DNA of 64,000 nt from Cryptomeria japonica (Eukaryota > Streptophyta > Pinopsida > Cupressales > Cupressaceae): the NCBI RefSeq assembly GCF_030272615.1, contig NC_081405.1:575469752-575533751 (forward strand), given 5' to 3'. Made by a program: the position numbers and the translations under genes. Positions 11,699 through 22,193 of this stretch are shown in pieces. The notes under the pieces were generated by a model, which did no database searches, was not told the DNA's origin, and was given only the letters and a program-made list of their open reading frames with translations. The first letter of the stretch is position 1, and each line of letters opens with the position of its first letter.

Positions 11699-11703
11699 AG
11701 GCT

Positions 11704-12766
11704 TGTTAGGACCTGGAGGCAACTAAGAGGGGGGGTGAATCAATTGTCAATTAATTTCAACACAAATATAACTTAATCAAAATTGATACTTAATGCTTGT
11801 AAACCAAATTAATGCCGGTAGATAAATTAGCAGTAAATATTAATACTAGTGAAAGTTAATGCATAGAACAAAAAGAGAAACAACATCCACAACACATAAA
11901 ATAGAGATTTGTAAGTGGAAACCCTGTAAGGAGAAAAACCATTGTGGGAAACCTTACTCACAATCAAATGATACTACTGTATATAGTATGTGTATACGAA
12001 TGGGGTTTGTACATGCAAAAAGGCCAACTTCCTAGATCTGACTACTCAATCACAAAATAAGAGACATTGACTACAATTGGATGGTTAAATCCAATGATAA
12101 TGTATTGCTCAAAGTAGCATCTCCAATGCTAGATTAGTACCGGTTAAGCTCTGATAATCACCTTCCAACCTTCCTTGAACCTTCTCTATGGTTTTCTCAT
12201 ATGATCTTCAATATTCACACATACCATGACATAATACCACACTTCCACACTTCATCTCACAAATGAGATCTTAGATATATACCAAAGCCTAAGACCAAAT
12301 GTGTAGGTCGTCTTACCAAGAATATTACAATTAAATCAATTACAAATGATTCAAGATGTGATGTATCATGTTACGTCAATACATTTACAACAATATCCAA
12401 TTAATTAAATCATCTCCATGATGTGTCATGATGATCTGGAATAGATAATGCATGTCGGTCCATAGCCTAGACCATTTGTTGGTAACAAGAAATATGTCAA
12501 CCCAATTAGACCAATAACCAAAATACCCAAACCAAGTGTCCAAACCATGTCTTCAACATAACTAAGTGATCTCCAGATGATAATGAGTCAGCTTTAGTGT
12601 CGATAAACAATATAACCTATTAGTGAACAATATATCGGTGACTGTGCATAAGTCACTGAACTTGTCGGTGAACATAATGCGTCAGTTCAACATAACCAAA
12701 GATCTCCAGAAGGATAAGTGTTGAGATGAATGACTAAACCAATGCAACACATCCATAATACCAACA
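11704..12766 (-). repeat. Copia-2 3' LTR
   Basis: 1063 bp, matching 17252-18298. A cluster of CGGTGAAC-like motifs lies at about 12597-12700, and the C/G-run block near the inner LTR end at 11725-11745. Confidence 0.95.
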
Positions 12767-13000
12767 ATATCCCCCTTTGGCATTGATGGCAACACAGAAT
12801 GACAAAAACCAAAAACCAACAATCTCCAGAAATCAAAATACAAATGCAGAGACTATATATCTTTCCCTAATGAATAATCTCTCCCCAAAGGATAATGTTT
12901 TTCCATAGATATCTCTCCCCCTTTGACATCAAATGCTAAATCAGTACAAATACCAGAACATACAAATAACCAATTATTTTAACCAACTACTCCACCTGAG
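12767..13000 (-). promoter_or_regulatory. Copia-2 polypurine tract and PPT-like cluster
   Basis: Minus strand CCAAAGGGGGATAT (12780-12767) abuts the LTR. Related G-rich motifs lie at about 12891-12878, 12928-12911 and 13000-12987. The same cluster is present in copia-4. Confidence 0.8.
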
Positions 13001-13227
13001 AAGTAGCTCTCCTCCATCAAAACCGGAAAAAAAAATTTCTTTGTTAATTTTGTCGGTTTGATGCTAATGATCAAGTGTCTAAGACTCTACCGGTGAGGTT
13101 ATAGCCCCAAGCTTCTCTTTGAGATATTCAAAATTTTCCTTAGGCAAAGGCTTAGTAAAGATATCCGCAATCTGCTCTTTACTATTCACATAAACAAATC
13201 TTACTTCTTTTGCTTCAACATTTTCTT
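13001..13227 (-). other. Copia-2 end of pol and 3' UTR
   Basis: Minus-strand tail of the polyprotein. 'TKPLPKENFEYLKEKLG'-like coding is legible, with changes, around 13180-13100. It is followed by untranslated sequence up to the polypurine cluster. Confidence 0.6.
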
Positions 13228-13698
13228 TTAGAAAATTGTATTTGATAGAAACATGTTTAGTCTTAAAGAGTGAAATACCAGATTCTTAGATATATCAATT
13301 GCTGCTGAATTATCACAATAAATGATTATAAGTTCTTTGCATTTTACCTTTATTTCCTTCAACATTTTCTTAATCCATAATACCTGAGTACAATTAGTCG
13401 CTGCTGCAACATGTTCTGATTCTGTTGTTGATAATGATGTACAACTTTGTTTCTTGCTCAACCATGAAGTCAATCTGCTACCCAGAAAGAATGCCCCACC
13501 AGTGGTGTTCTTTCTCTCATCTACATCTCCTTCCCAATTTGCATCGGTGTATGCACATAAATCAAAATTTTCATCTTTCAGAGACCATAAACCAGGATTT
13601 GTTGTGCCTTGTAGATACCAAAAAATCCTTTTCACTGTTGATTCATAATTTTCTCTAGGATTACTCTGAAATATTGAAACAATACATATTGCATTCAT
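13228..13698 (-). pseudogene. Copia-2 RNase H remnant
   Basis: A 156-codon open stretch containing 'RIFWYLQGTTNPGLW', 'CAYTDANWEGDVDERK' (catalytic-type Asp retained), 'GGAFFLGSRLTSWLSKKQ', 'SLSTTESEHVAAATNCTQ' and 'YCDNSAAIDISKN'. Apart from a His in 'SEHV' (normally Tyr) the RNase H motifs look intact here. A frame change follows near 13275 ('VFHSLRLN' where 'VFHSKTKH' is expected). Confidence 0.88.
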
Positions 13699-13762
13699 TA
13701 TATCAAGTCTTTTTTATGTCAAATATAGTAAACCTCCAATCATAGATTTGTATCTTGTCAGA

Positions 13763-14460
13763 TTAATAGGAGTTTGAATCATCTTTCAATGTCAATTTAT
13801 CAGTTGTAGTCATAGGAGTACTTACCGGTTTGGAATTTTCCATACCAAATTTCTCCAATAGTTCTTTCAAGTATTTTGTTTGACATATGAATGTACCTTT
13901 ATCAGTCTGTGAAATCTGCAATTCTAAAAAGAATTTTATCTCCCCAATCTTAGACATTTCAAATTCTTCCTGCATCTTATTAGCAAAGTCTTTACATAAT
14001 CCATCTTCTCCTCCAAAAAAGATATCGTCAACAAAAAATTCAATAACCAAGATGTCTTCATTAGTCACATTGAAATATAAGTTGTTTTCAACATTACCTT
14101 TAGTGTAACCAAGCTTCAAAAGATATTTGTCTAATCTAGCACACCAAGCTCTAGGAGTTTGCTTCAATCCATATAAATTTTTCCTTAATCTGTAAACCAT
14201 ATCTTTATCATTTGTCAATGAAAATCCATCAAGATGTTCAATGCAAACTTCCTCTTCAAGATCACCTTTCAAAAATGCACATTTTACATCCATTTGATAT
14301 ACTTTATAGTTCTTGTGGGCTGCAAAGGAAAGAAATAATTAATTCTAGATACTTGTGCAAAGGTTTCATTGTAATCAATTTCCTCTTTCTGTGAATATCC
14401 TTTACACACTAATATTTCTTTGTTTTTTATTACCTTACCATCTTCATTAAGTTTATTTCT
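13763..14460 (-). pseudogene. Copia-2 reverse transcriptase remnant
   Basis: 14293-13763 is open for 176 codons: 'MDVKCAFLKGDLEEEVCIE', 'RLRKNLYGLKQTPRAW', 'LVIEFFVDDIFFGGEDG' (the FVDD active-site variant of this family) and 'GEIKFFLELQISQTDKG'. The earlier fingers part (14460-14300) is legible but broken by stops. RT makes cDNA from element RNA. Confidence 0.9.
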
Positions 14461-14893
14461 AAATACCCATTTAGTTCCAATTAGATTTTTCTCAAGTTAG
14501 GTAGGGGAACCAATGCTCATGTATTGTTGTTTTCAATTGGTTCTAATTCATCTTCCATAGCTTTAATCCAATGTTTATCTTCACATGCCTCAATAACAAA
14601 TGTTGGTTAAATTTGAGAAATTAAACATATCTCTTCATTTGCCAGTCTTCCTCTTGTCATAGCACCTTTATACTTATTCCCAATTATCTAACTTTCAGAG
14701 TGATTCAATCTACCATACCTCGGTTTATTTACTTGCTTCTATTTATTAGTTAGGGTAGAATTCTCTAATGATGCCGGTGTGACTAGATCCACACTCTGTA
14801 CTGTTGCACTCTCTATAGGTTCATTTATGATCATATCAACTATCGGTTCAGAATCCATAGACCTTGAATTTCCTCTAAATTGTTCATCTATCT
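14461..14893 (-). pseudogene. Copia-2 INT-RT linker region
   Basis: Variable acidic linker between integrase and RT. It aligns with 38880-39290 of copia-4 ('RGRLANEE', 'EDKHWIKAMEDELE'). Stops are frequent. Confidence 0.6.
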
Positions 14894-15640
14894 TCACATT
14901 TGCACTCTCAATGATTTTATGTAATCTTTTTTTAAAACATCTTTATGCCTTGCTCTTATATGAATAACCAAGAAATATTCCTTTATCACTTGTAGGATCA
15001 AATTTACCAATTTACTCATCTCTCCTAATATAGCATTTGCTTCCAAATATTCTAAAATATTTAAGAGTAGGAGTATTACCAAACCATAGTTCATAAGGGG
15101 TCTTACCGATTTCACCTTTGATGTGAACTCTGTTAAAAGTGTAAACCGCTATGTTCACTGCTTCTCTCCTGTACACATGAGGTAGATTTGCTTCTAATAT
15201 TATGCTTCAAGCCGCATCCAAAATAGTTTTGTTCTTCCTTTCCACAACTCCATTTTGCTGAGGTATCCAAGGTGCTAATAGTTGTCTTCTAATTCCATTC
15301 ACTTCACAAAATGTATTAAAATCCTTAGATGTGAATTCACCTCCTTGATGTGATCTTAAACATTTGATTTTCTTATCAGTTTCATTCTCTACCATTTCCT
15401 TCAATAATTTGAATTTCCCAAAAGCTTTTGATTTGTCCTTGAGAAAAGTAACCCAACACATTCTAGAATAATCATCAATAATTAGCATAAACTATCTATC
15501 TCCCTATAGACTTCCTGTTCTTTTTGGACCACACAAGTCAGTATGGATTAAATCAAGAACATGATTGGATTTCTCATAAATACTCTTAAAAGTTGTTCTG
15601 ACTTACTTTCCCATTTGACATTCCTTGCATATCGGATTAA
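14894..15640 (-). pseudogene. Copia-2 integrase remnant
   Basis: 15488-15207 is open and carries 'MLIIDDYSRMCWVTFLKDK', 'KCLRSHQGGEFTSKDF' (Asp changed to His: normally RSDQGGE), 'LLAPWIPQQNGVVERKN' and 'TILDAA'. This is the integrase catalytic core with the final E of DDE retained. 15115-14894 is the C-terminal part in a shifted frame. The pre-integrase zinc domain lies upstream (15640-15730) with stops. Confidence 0.86.
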
Positions 15641-16150
15641 GAGGTTTTACAATCTTAGGTAAATCCCTTATTGCCTTAGATGAACACATGAAAAATTCTT
15701 TTATGCCATAACCAGCTTTCATCAATATGTACAATTAAGCATGTCTTTTCATTGTTATTCAAATGAAAGATATTACCTCTAGTCTGATTACTGGTTGCAA
15801 TCTCCAAACTAGTTCTATTCATGATTTTAAATTTACCATTCTTGAATTGTAACTGAAATCCCTTTTCAACTAATTGAAAAACACTTAAAAAGATTATGCT
15901 TCAAACCTTCAATATAATAAATATTATCCGTGTTGTGCTTACCATCAAAAGATATAGTGCCTTTTTCCTCTGATCAAACAAGCTTTATCATCCCCAAATC
16001 TTACTAGACCTCCATTGTATTCTTGAAAAGATAAGAATTTACTTTTATCACCAGTCATATGATGTGAACATCCAGAATCTATAATCCATTCATCCTTTTC
16101 TTCAATTTTAGCTGCCAGGGCATACTCTACTGGTGGAACAGTAAGTGCCA
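15641..16150 (-). pseudogene. Copia-2 protease and pre-integrase domain remnant
   Basis: 'DEWIIDSGCSHHMTGDKSKF' at about 16100-16040 shows the DSG active site, followed by 'EYNGGLVRFGDDKACLIRG'. The frame then breaks at about 15950 and resumes in another frame through 'VYYIEGLKHNLF' and the 'ESWLWHK' pre-integrase block. It is continuous in frame with the gag segment ending at 15945. Confidence 0.85.
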
Positions 16151-17194
16151 GTTGATCTTCTTTTATTGCAACAAAAGTCCATCCATTGTCTGTCATTTCT
16201 TCATCAGAATCATCAATAACTCTTTCATCAGCATAGTAACATGATTTGTCTGTATTCTTCTTAAATTTGTATCTCTTATGTTCAGGGTTAGGTTTATATG
16301 TTCTTTTAGCTTCTTCTCTCAATCTTGCATGTTTACTAGGACATCCAGATGCTATATGACCAACTTTATTATGGTTAAAACATTTAAATGGTGCTTTACC
16401 TTCATACTTACTTCCAATAGGACCTTTAGGCATTTTCCTTGCAAATAGTGCTTCAAGTTCTTCCAATTCTTCATTTCCTTTCTGATATCTTCAAGTTCTC
16501 TTGCATAAAGTGCTTTCCAATCAGATTTGTCAGATGATGATGATGATGCTTTGAAGGCTAAATATATCTTAATTATAGCAACAAGACCAAATTCCTCAAG
16601 CTCAAATGTTGAAATTTTTTCAACCAAGGTATCTCTAGATACTGATGTATTAGGCATTGTTCTCAACTCATTAATAGTAGTTAATTTCATTTTGTATGCC
16701 AGTGGAAATTCTCTTAAAATATTATAAACAATTTAATCTTCACTCATGGATCCTCTACAACATTGTATTCCCAAGACAATTTCATTAACCCTTTCCATAA
16801 AAGCAAAAATTCTTTCGTCTTCTTCCATTTTAAGATTTTCATACCAGACCCAGAAGCATTCTAGTTTTGAAATTTTGACAGTGTTATCTCCTTCATTCAA
16901 TGTCTCCAATTTATCCCAAATCACTTTAGCAGTAGATTGGTCTGATAATCCCATGATTTTCTGACCTACCAAGGTGCTCAAGAGAGCTTCCCTTGCTTTG
17001 CAATCATTTTCCTAATCTTTAGCCAATGTTGGTGGATGAGGTTGATTCGGTAAAGAAGCAACATAGCCATTCTTTGTAACATCCCATATGTCTCTTTCAA
17101 TGCAATTCAGATGTATCTCCATTCTGATCTTCTATATACCATAATTTGTTCCATCAAGTTTCAAACTGTCCTTCTTAAAAAAATTTGTTGCCAT
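16151..17194 (-). pseudogene. Copia-2 gag remnant
   Basis: The start is probably ATG at 17194-17192 ('MATNFFKKDSLKLDGTNYG'), 44 bases from the PBS. The capsid part is in pieces: 16981-16733 ('MGLSDQSTAKVIWDKLETL', 'ERIFAFMERVNEIVLGIQC') and 16690-16352. The knuckle in 16466-15945 reads 'CFNHNKVGHIASGC': the second Cys is His, and copia-4 has Tyr there. Stops and a frame change near 16450 inactivate it. Confidence 0.87.
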
Positions 17195-17197
17195 AGA

Positions 17198-17224
17198 ATC
17201 TCCTCAAGCTGTTAAACTTGTGCA
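17198..17224 (-). other. Copia-2 conserved 5' leader block
   Basis: Minus-strand 'AAGTTTAACAGCTTGAGGAG' between PBS and gag ATG. The same block occurs in copia-4 (36493-36513) and copia-3 (52560-52537). Confidence 0.75.
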
Positions 17225-17237
17225 AAAAGAGGACTTA

Positions 17238-17250
17238 GCTCTGATACCAA
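17238..17250 (-). other. Copia-2 primer binding site
   Basis: Minus strand TTGGTATCAGAGC, one base from the LTR end; complementary to initiator Met-tRNA. Confidence 0.92.
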
Positions 17251-17251
17251 T

Positions 17252-18298
17252 TGTTAGGACTCGGAGGAAACTGAGATGGGGGGGTGAATTAGTTGTCAAT
17301 TAATTTCAACCCAAATATATTAATCAAACTTGATACTTAATTCCAGTAGATAGATTAGCAGTAAATATTAATGTCGGTGAAACTTAATGCATAGAATTGA
17401 AAGAGAAACAACATCCACAATACATAACACAAAGATTTGTATGTGGAAACCCTGTTAGGGGAAAAACCATGGTGGGAAACCCTACCCACAAACAGATGAT
17501 ACTACTATAGATAGTATGTGTATACAAATGGGGTTTGCACATGCAGAAAGGCCAACCACCTAGAGATTTCTACTCAATCACAAAATAAGAGTCACACTGA
17601 CTACATTTGGATGGTTAAATCCAATGATAATGTACAGCTCAAAGTAGCATCTCCAGTGCTGGATTCAATATTGGTTAAGCTCTAATAATCACCTTCAAAC
17701 CTTCTTTGAACCTTCTCTATGGTATTCTCATATGATTCTGAATATTCTCACATACCATGACATAATACCACACTTCCACACTTTATCTCACAAATGAGAC
17801 CTTACATATATACCGAAGCCTAAGACCAAATGTGTAGGTCATCTTCCCAAGAATATTACAATTAAATCAATTACAAATGAGTCACGATGTGATGCATCAT
17901 GTTGGCTCAATACATTTACAACAATATCCAATTAATTAAATCATCTCCATAGCATGTCATGCTGATCTAGAATAGATAATGCATGTCGGTCCATAACGTA
18001 GACCAATTTGCCAGTAACAAGAAATATGACAAACTGATTAGACCAATAACCAAAATACCAAAACCAATTTTCCAAACCATGTCTTCAACATAACCACTTT
18101 ATCTCCAGATGATAATGAGTCATCTTTAGTACCGGTGAACAAAATAACTTGTCAGTGAACAATATACCGGTGACTGTGCATAAGTCACTGAACTTGTCGG
18201 TGAACATAATCTACCAGTTCAATATAACCAAAGATCTCCAGAAGGATAAGTGTTGACATCAATGACAAAGACAATGCAACACATCTATAATACCAACA
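17252..18298 (-). repeat. Copia-2 5' LTR
   Basis: 1047 bp, matching 11704-12766. Target duplication AGGCT follows at 18299-18303. It contains the CGGTGAAC-like cluster at 18130-18215. Confidence 0.95.
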
Positions 18299-18303
18299 AG
18301 GCT

Positions 18304-19162
18304 AGGAGTAGGAAGTAATGTTTTAGAAGATAGAATATTAGTAGGAAAGGTCATATCATGCTATATCATCAAGGGATCTACTTGGGGAATAGGCTATCTA
18401 GGATAAGGGTCAACATTAATTTCTAAAGTTTCACCCTTGAGAGGGGGATCCTTGGAAGGGATGCTAACAATCTCTCCTTGAAATAAGGTATCCATATGAG
18501 TAGAACCTATTTGTGGAGAAGGAGATGCCTTACCTTTAGAGGAAACATGATTGAGATTCATGGTAGGTGGGATGCTATCAAGAGAGTTACTCTTGTAGGG
18601 TAAAGAATAATCAATACCTTCTTCAAATGGTTCATCCCAAATAGTGAGGTCATTGAAACAAAAAATTAGAAATATCTTGCACAAAGATGTCCTTATTGTT
18701 ATTGCCAATATTGGGATAAGTGATAACATTGTTCATTAATTCTTCATCTTTAGGAGGGAGAGAATCTTCTTGCCTAAAAATATGTTCAATAGGATTTTTA
18801 GGGGAGAGAGAATTAAGGGAATTGATTATGGTTTCATCTTCTTTTCCTAAGACATATTTATGGGTAAGACAAACTTTGGGGTAAGGAGAAGCACTTATTA
18901 TTAATGAATCATATCTAATGGGAATTTTGTTGGAATCAAAAGAGGAAATTCCATCACTATGAAAACTAGGGATAATACCATCTTCTTGCACAAAATAATC
19001 CTCAGGAGGGGAGTATTCTTTAAGAGGGAGATGAACATCTTTCTCCAAAGATTCATGCTTAGGAAGGAGATCTTTGGAAGAAGTGCTCATAACCTCTTGT
19101 TTTACTAACATTCCCCCATTGCTAAGACCAAATTTAGAAGAAGATAAGTCAATGTCCATCAA
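18304..19162 (-). pseudogene. E0 Ser/Pro/Glu-rich ORF, unknown
   Basis: Two overlapping open stretches, 19162-18650 (170 codons) and 18729-18394, in different frames that join into one reading region. It is rich in Ser, Pro, Lys and Glu, with a repeated '(S)LP(P)K(D/E)E' feel ('SSKDLLPKHESLEKD', 'SPPEDYFVQEDG', 'SLPPKDEELMNN', 'PSKDPPLKGE'). I recognise no Gag capsid domain. It is the N-terminal side of the E0 polyprotein and continues across copia-2 at 11698. It may be a variable Gag segment or an extra ORF. Confidence 0.5.
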
Positions 19163-19230
19163 TAACTTTTAACTTAGAGAGGCATTATGTAAATAAGGTA
19201 AAGTGACACTAAGAAAGGTGTTTATGATAT

Positions 19231-20018
19231 TGTAGACACCTAAACTTGTCCTGTCTAATTAAATAAATATTTTTTATTTATTTAATTATTTTAACCTAAT
19301 TCTTCTATTAATTAAATAAATCTTTATTTATTTAATTAATTCATTTATCCTTTTCTAGCATTTTTCCTCATTTAAATAAATAATTTTATTTATTTAAATT
19401 GTCCTTTTTCTAAATTAAATAAATACTTTTATTTATTTAATTGATCCCATTTCTTCTATTAAATAAATAAATATTTATTTATTTAATTAATTCATTATCC
19501 TTTTCTACCCATGACACATGTCATTCATCTCTTAATTCCTACACTACCCACCCTCTCATTATTTTCCTTTTTCCTCTACCTAGCTGACAATCTATCTTTT
19601 ACACCTCTCAATCTTATCACTCCATTTCTTATAGTGTCTTTTATATAAGAGGATGCTTCTTTCATTATCAACCCAATTTAGCTCCTAAGCATTCTAATTG
19701 TCTAATAAATGTTATGCAATCAAGCCTTTTTGCAATCAAGCTATCAACCACATTTATGTTCTTTATTGAGCTCTTGTGCACACATAAAATATTAGAGCAA
19801 ATATATCAAGCAAGATCAATGGAGATATGAAGAATGGAGATTCAAACCCTAGTAGACATGTGATGGTATAATATTTCTAATTGTGTTGATTTGCATTGTC
19901 TTAGGTAATCTTCATATGTTATGGTGGATCTTTGTTGTTGTTAGGCTAGCGTTTTGTGGTTAAATTCATTTAGTCTTTCAATATTGATGTTTCCATTATC
20001 CACTTTTCACCATACACA
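19231..20018 (+). repeat. Tat gypsy 5' LTR
   Basis: TGTAGACACC...CCATACACA, 788 bp, matching 34348-35137. The U3 half holds five AT-rich palindromes. A 'TATATAAGAGGATGC' TATA-like box lies at about 19641-19655, and a similar but weaker 'CTATATGAGAGG' in the 3' copy, so transcription probably starts shortly after it. Confidence 0.92.
19257..19490 (+). repeat. Array of five AT-rich palindromes in gypsy U3
   Basis: Imperfect inverted repeats with arms like TTAAATAAATA/TATTTATTTAA at about 19257-19287, 19308-19340, 19371-19400, 19413-19442 and 19459-19490. They are separated by pyrimidine-rich spacers with a period of about 45-60 bp. The same five occur in the 3' LTR (about 34373-34610), so they are part of the element. 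Confidence 0.85.
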
Positions 20019-20040
20019 TTTTGGCACACCTGGGGGGACT
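20019..20040 (+). other. Tat gypsy primer binding site (probable)
   Basis: TTTTGGCACACCTGGGGGGA directly follows the LTR end, in the position and style of plant gypsy sites (TGGCGCC...GGGGA). I cannot name the tRNA with confidence. Confidence 0.65.
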
Positions 20041-20129
20041 TGTGTCCTTTTGTGTTTAACATTTTTGGTTGCAGATTTTATGTTTTTAAAGTTGCAGATC
20101 TGACATTTTCTGACAATATTTCAACTTTT

Positions 20130-20285
20130 CACGTCTACACCTTCTGGAACCACGTTTTTGCTTTTCTGTCGCGTCAGTGTGCCCCTAAATTGTGTTTGTA
20201 TTTTCAGAAGTATTTTTCTTTTTTGCAAAATGTGTCTATGTTCCATAACCATGTTTGTGGTGGGCAAAATCATGTCTGTGTTTAG
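20130..20285 (+). repeat. Degenerate ~20-bp repeats, leader part 1
   Basis: Recurring units of the form AACCAYGT(N)TGTG, for example AACCACGTTTTTGC, CGCGTCAGTGTGCC, AACCATGTTTGTGG and AATCATGTCTGTGT. Confidence 0.6.
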
Positions 20286-21497
20286 TTTTTTTTTTTTTCA
20301 ATTTTTGTTTCTTCATTTAGGGTTTCATTTCATCATTGTGTCTTGTATTTAGGGTTTCAGATCTAGTTTTTTTGAGCTAATATCTTGTGATCCAACTAAC
20401 AAAGTGGTGTAGCTTGTCTTTGAAAGCAAATTGTGTGTCAAAGGCCCCAAATTTTCACAGTGTTTTGGGATTTTGTTAAAATAAACCTAACTTGTTTGCT
20501 TGTAGGAATGGGTAATCATTTGAAACAACCCAAACTACTAACAAATCTTTATTGCAGGACCTTGGCAAGGGTTTTCTTTTAATTTTTATTGTGTGCTTTG
20601 TTTTCATAGACTAGAAAACACTTCAATTGGTGCACTAAAATTGAACCAATGTCTTGAGAAAGAGGCTATTTTCTATTTATCTTTAGAGGGCCTACCTCCC
20701 CGTGTGGTCACTAGGACTACTAGTGAGGAGCGAATGACCCAAGTAGTAGTGATTCAAGCTCCTCTCTTCCAAACCACTATAAATAACTATATCCATGGTG
20801 AAAGCCATGGGTAACGTGTGTTGATTAGTTAATACCGACACTATGTCTCCCCATAAACCCATTTAATCAAATTTTTTTGATCAATAGTAGGGTGTAAACA
20901 CAACTAGTTGGGAGATTTTTGTATTTATAGACCTGAAAGTGTCACATGGATGGCCACATGATTGGATTCCCTTACTAGCACCTTTTTTTTTAGAAAGCCA
21001 AAATCCTTCTAGTTGATGGGCCAAGAGGTTAGACCTCTAGAGTGGCCCACACACCTACAGTTCTTAGTAGAGGTACAAAGCTCGCCATGAGGAGTTTTCA
21101 TGGGGACTGGTGCTTGGCTGGCCTAAAGAAGTAAGTGACGATAGTGGAGCTAGTGCGGTCAAGCACCTAAGTATCCACTTTGAATAGCATAGCCTCGAGG
21201 GAAACCCCATGTGAGATCAACAACTATTGTCCTGGCCAACCATAAGAACTATGCTTGTCTTCTTTTAAACATTCAAACATCCAAGATCAAACATCAAAAT
21301 ATTATGTCTTTTGTGTCTTCAAGTGTATGCAAAACATTTTTTCATCAAACAACATGCTTTCTTTTGAGTCAATTTGAGTCCAAACACCTACAAACATAGA
21401 GTCCTCATCAATATTGTGTCCTCTTGTCATGAAAAATAGTCAAAATTCAGATTTGGTCACAACAACAACTTCACAAATTAAAAAAATGGTACTCAGG

Positions 21498-21695
21498 TTT
21501 TATAAATGCATCTATGTTTGACAGAAACATGTCTGTGTACTGTAACCGCGTCTCTATAGGATAGAAACATGTGTGTGTCATAGTAGAAAATTGTATTCAC
21601 AAGATCTTCAGAAACATGTATGTATAGTATCTAGTCAAGTCTGTGTTGGGTAACCACTTCTATGAAGTATATAGGCACGTGTGTGTTCATTATTG
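21498..21695 (+). repeat. Degenerate ~20-bp repeats, leader part 2
   Basis: About eight units with consensus near AGAAACATGTNTGTGTN, for example AGAAACATGTCTGTGTACTG, GTAACCGCGTCTCTATAGG, AGAAACATGTGTGTGTCAT and TAGGCACGTGTGTGTTCAT. They end about 500 bases before gag. Confidence 0.7.
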
Positions 21696-22193
21696 GGAAA
21701 ATTTACAGACCACCAAATAAGAGCAATCATTTTTAGATTTCTTGAGCTTCCTAGGTTATTCTCCAGGTTTTCATCTAGAATTCAACCTATTTCTGGGTCT
21801 CAAAGAGTTCATCATTTCTTTAGACCTTGCATTACATTCATATTTGTCTAAACTTGAGTCAAAAGGACACTTTCTTTTCCCCATCTTACTATATAAGCAC
21901 AATACATACAACAACATTTTGGTAAGTGGTCCCTCATCAAGGTTTATCATCTTTGCGTCTCATTTGGTCTTATTTGGAGTCAAGGTCAACTTACCTCATC
22001 AAGAGATCTATCATCTCTTTGGAATTCACAAATACTCTACTACATACATACTTGGTCTTACACTTTGGACATTGCAAATACACCTCAAATTCATTTACAT
22101 TCCATCCAACTCTTGGTCAAGACCTAGTTCATGGTTGAAACCTGTTCCCAAAAATATAGGAGGGAAGCTAAAGAGGTTCAAGAGTTTTCAAAC

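Larger units (their letters stand above)
11704..18298 (-). mobile_element. Copia-2, full-length Ty1/copia element
   Basis: The two LTRs (11704-12766 and 17252-18298) both run TGTTGG...CCTAACA on the element strand. A perfect 5-bp target duplication AGGCT flanks them (11699-11703 and 18299-18303). The element has PBS, gag, protease, integrase, RT and RNase H on the minus strand and a polypurine tract at the 3' LTR. It belongs to the same family as copia-4: the LTRs, gag and pol align throughout. It interrupts an E0 reading region. Internal genes carry many stops. Confidence 0.95.
20041..22193 (+). other. Tat gypsy long 5' leader
   Basis: 2.1 kb between PBS and gag. It contains degenerate ~20-bp repeats (see separate entries). 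One open stretch, 20593-20814, reads 'NQCLEKEAIFYLSLEGLPP' and may be a leader ORF remnant, but I recognise no family. Long leaders with an ORF before gag occur in Ogre-like members of this lineage. The open stretch at 21742-22197 shows no coding character. Confidence 0.55.

Noticed and set aside
20593-20814. Possible host gene exon in the gypsy leader
   Set aside because: Short, with no splice-linked continuation that I can support; kept only as a possible leader ORF remnant.
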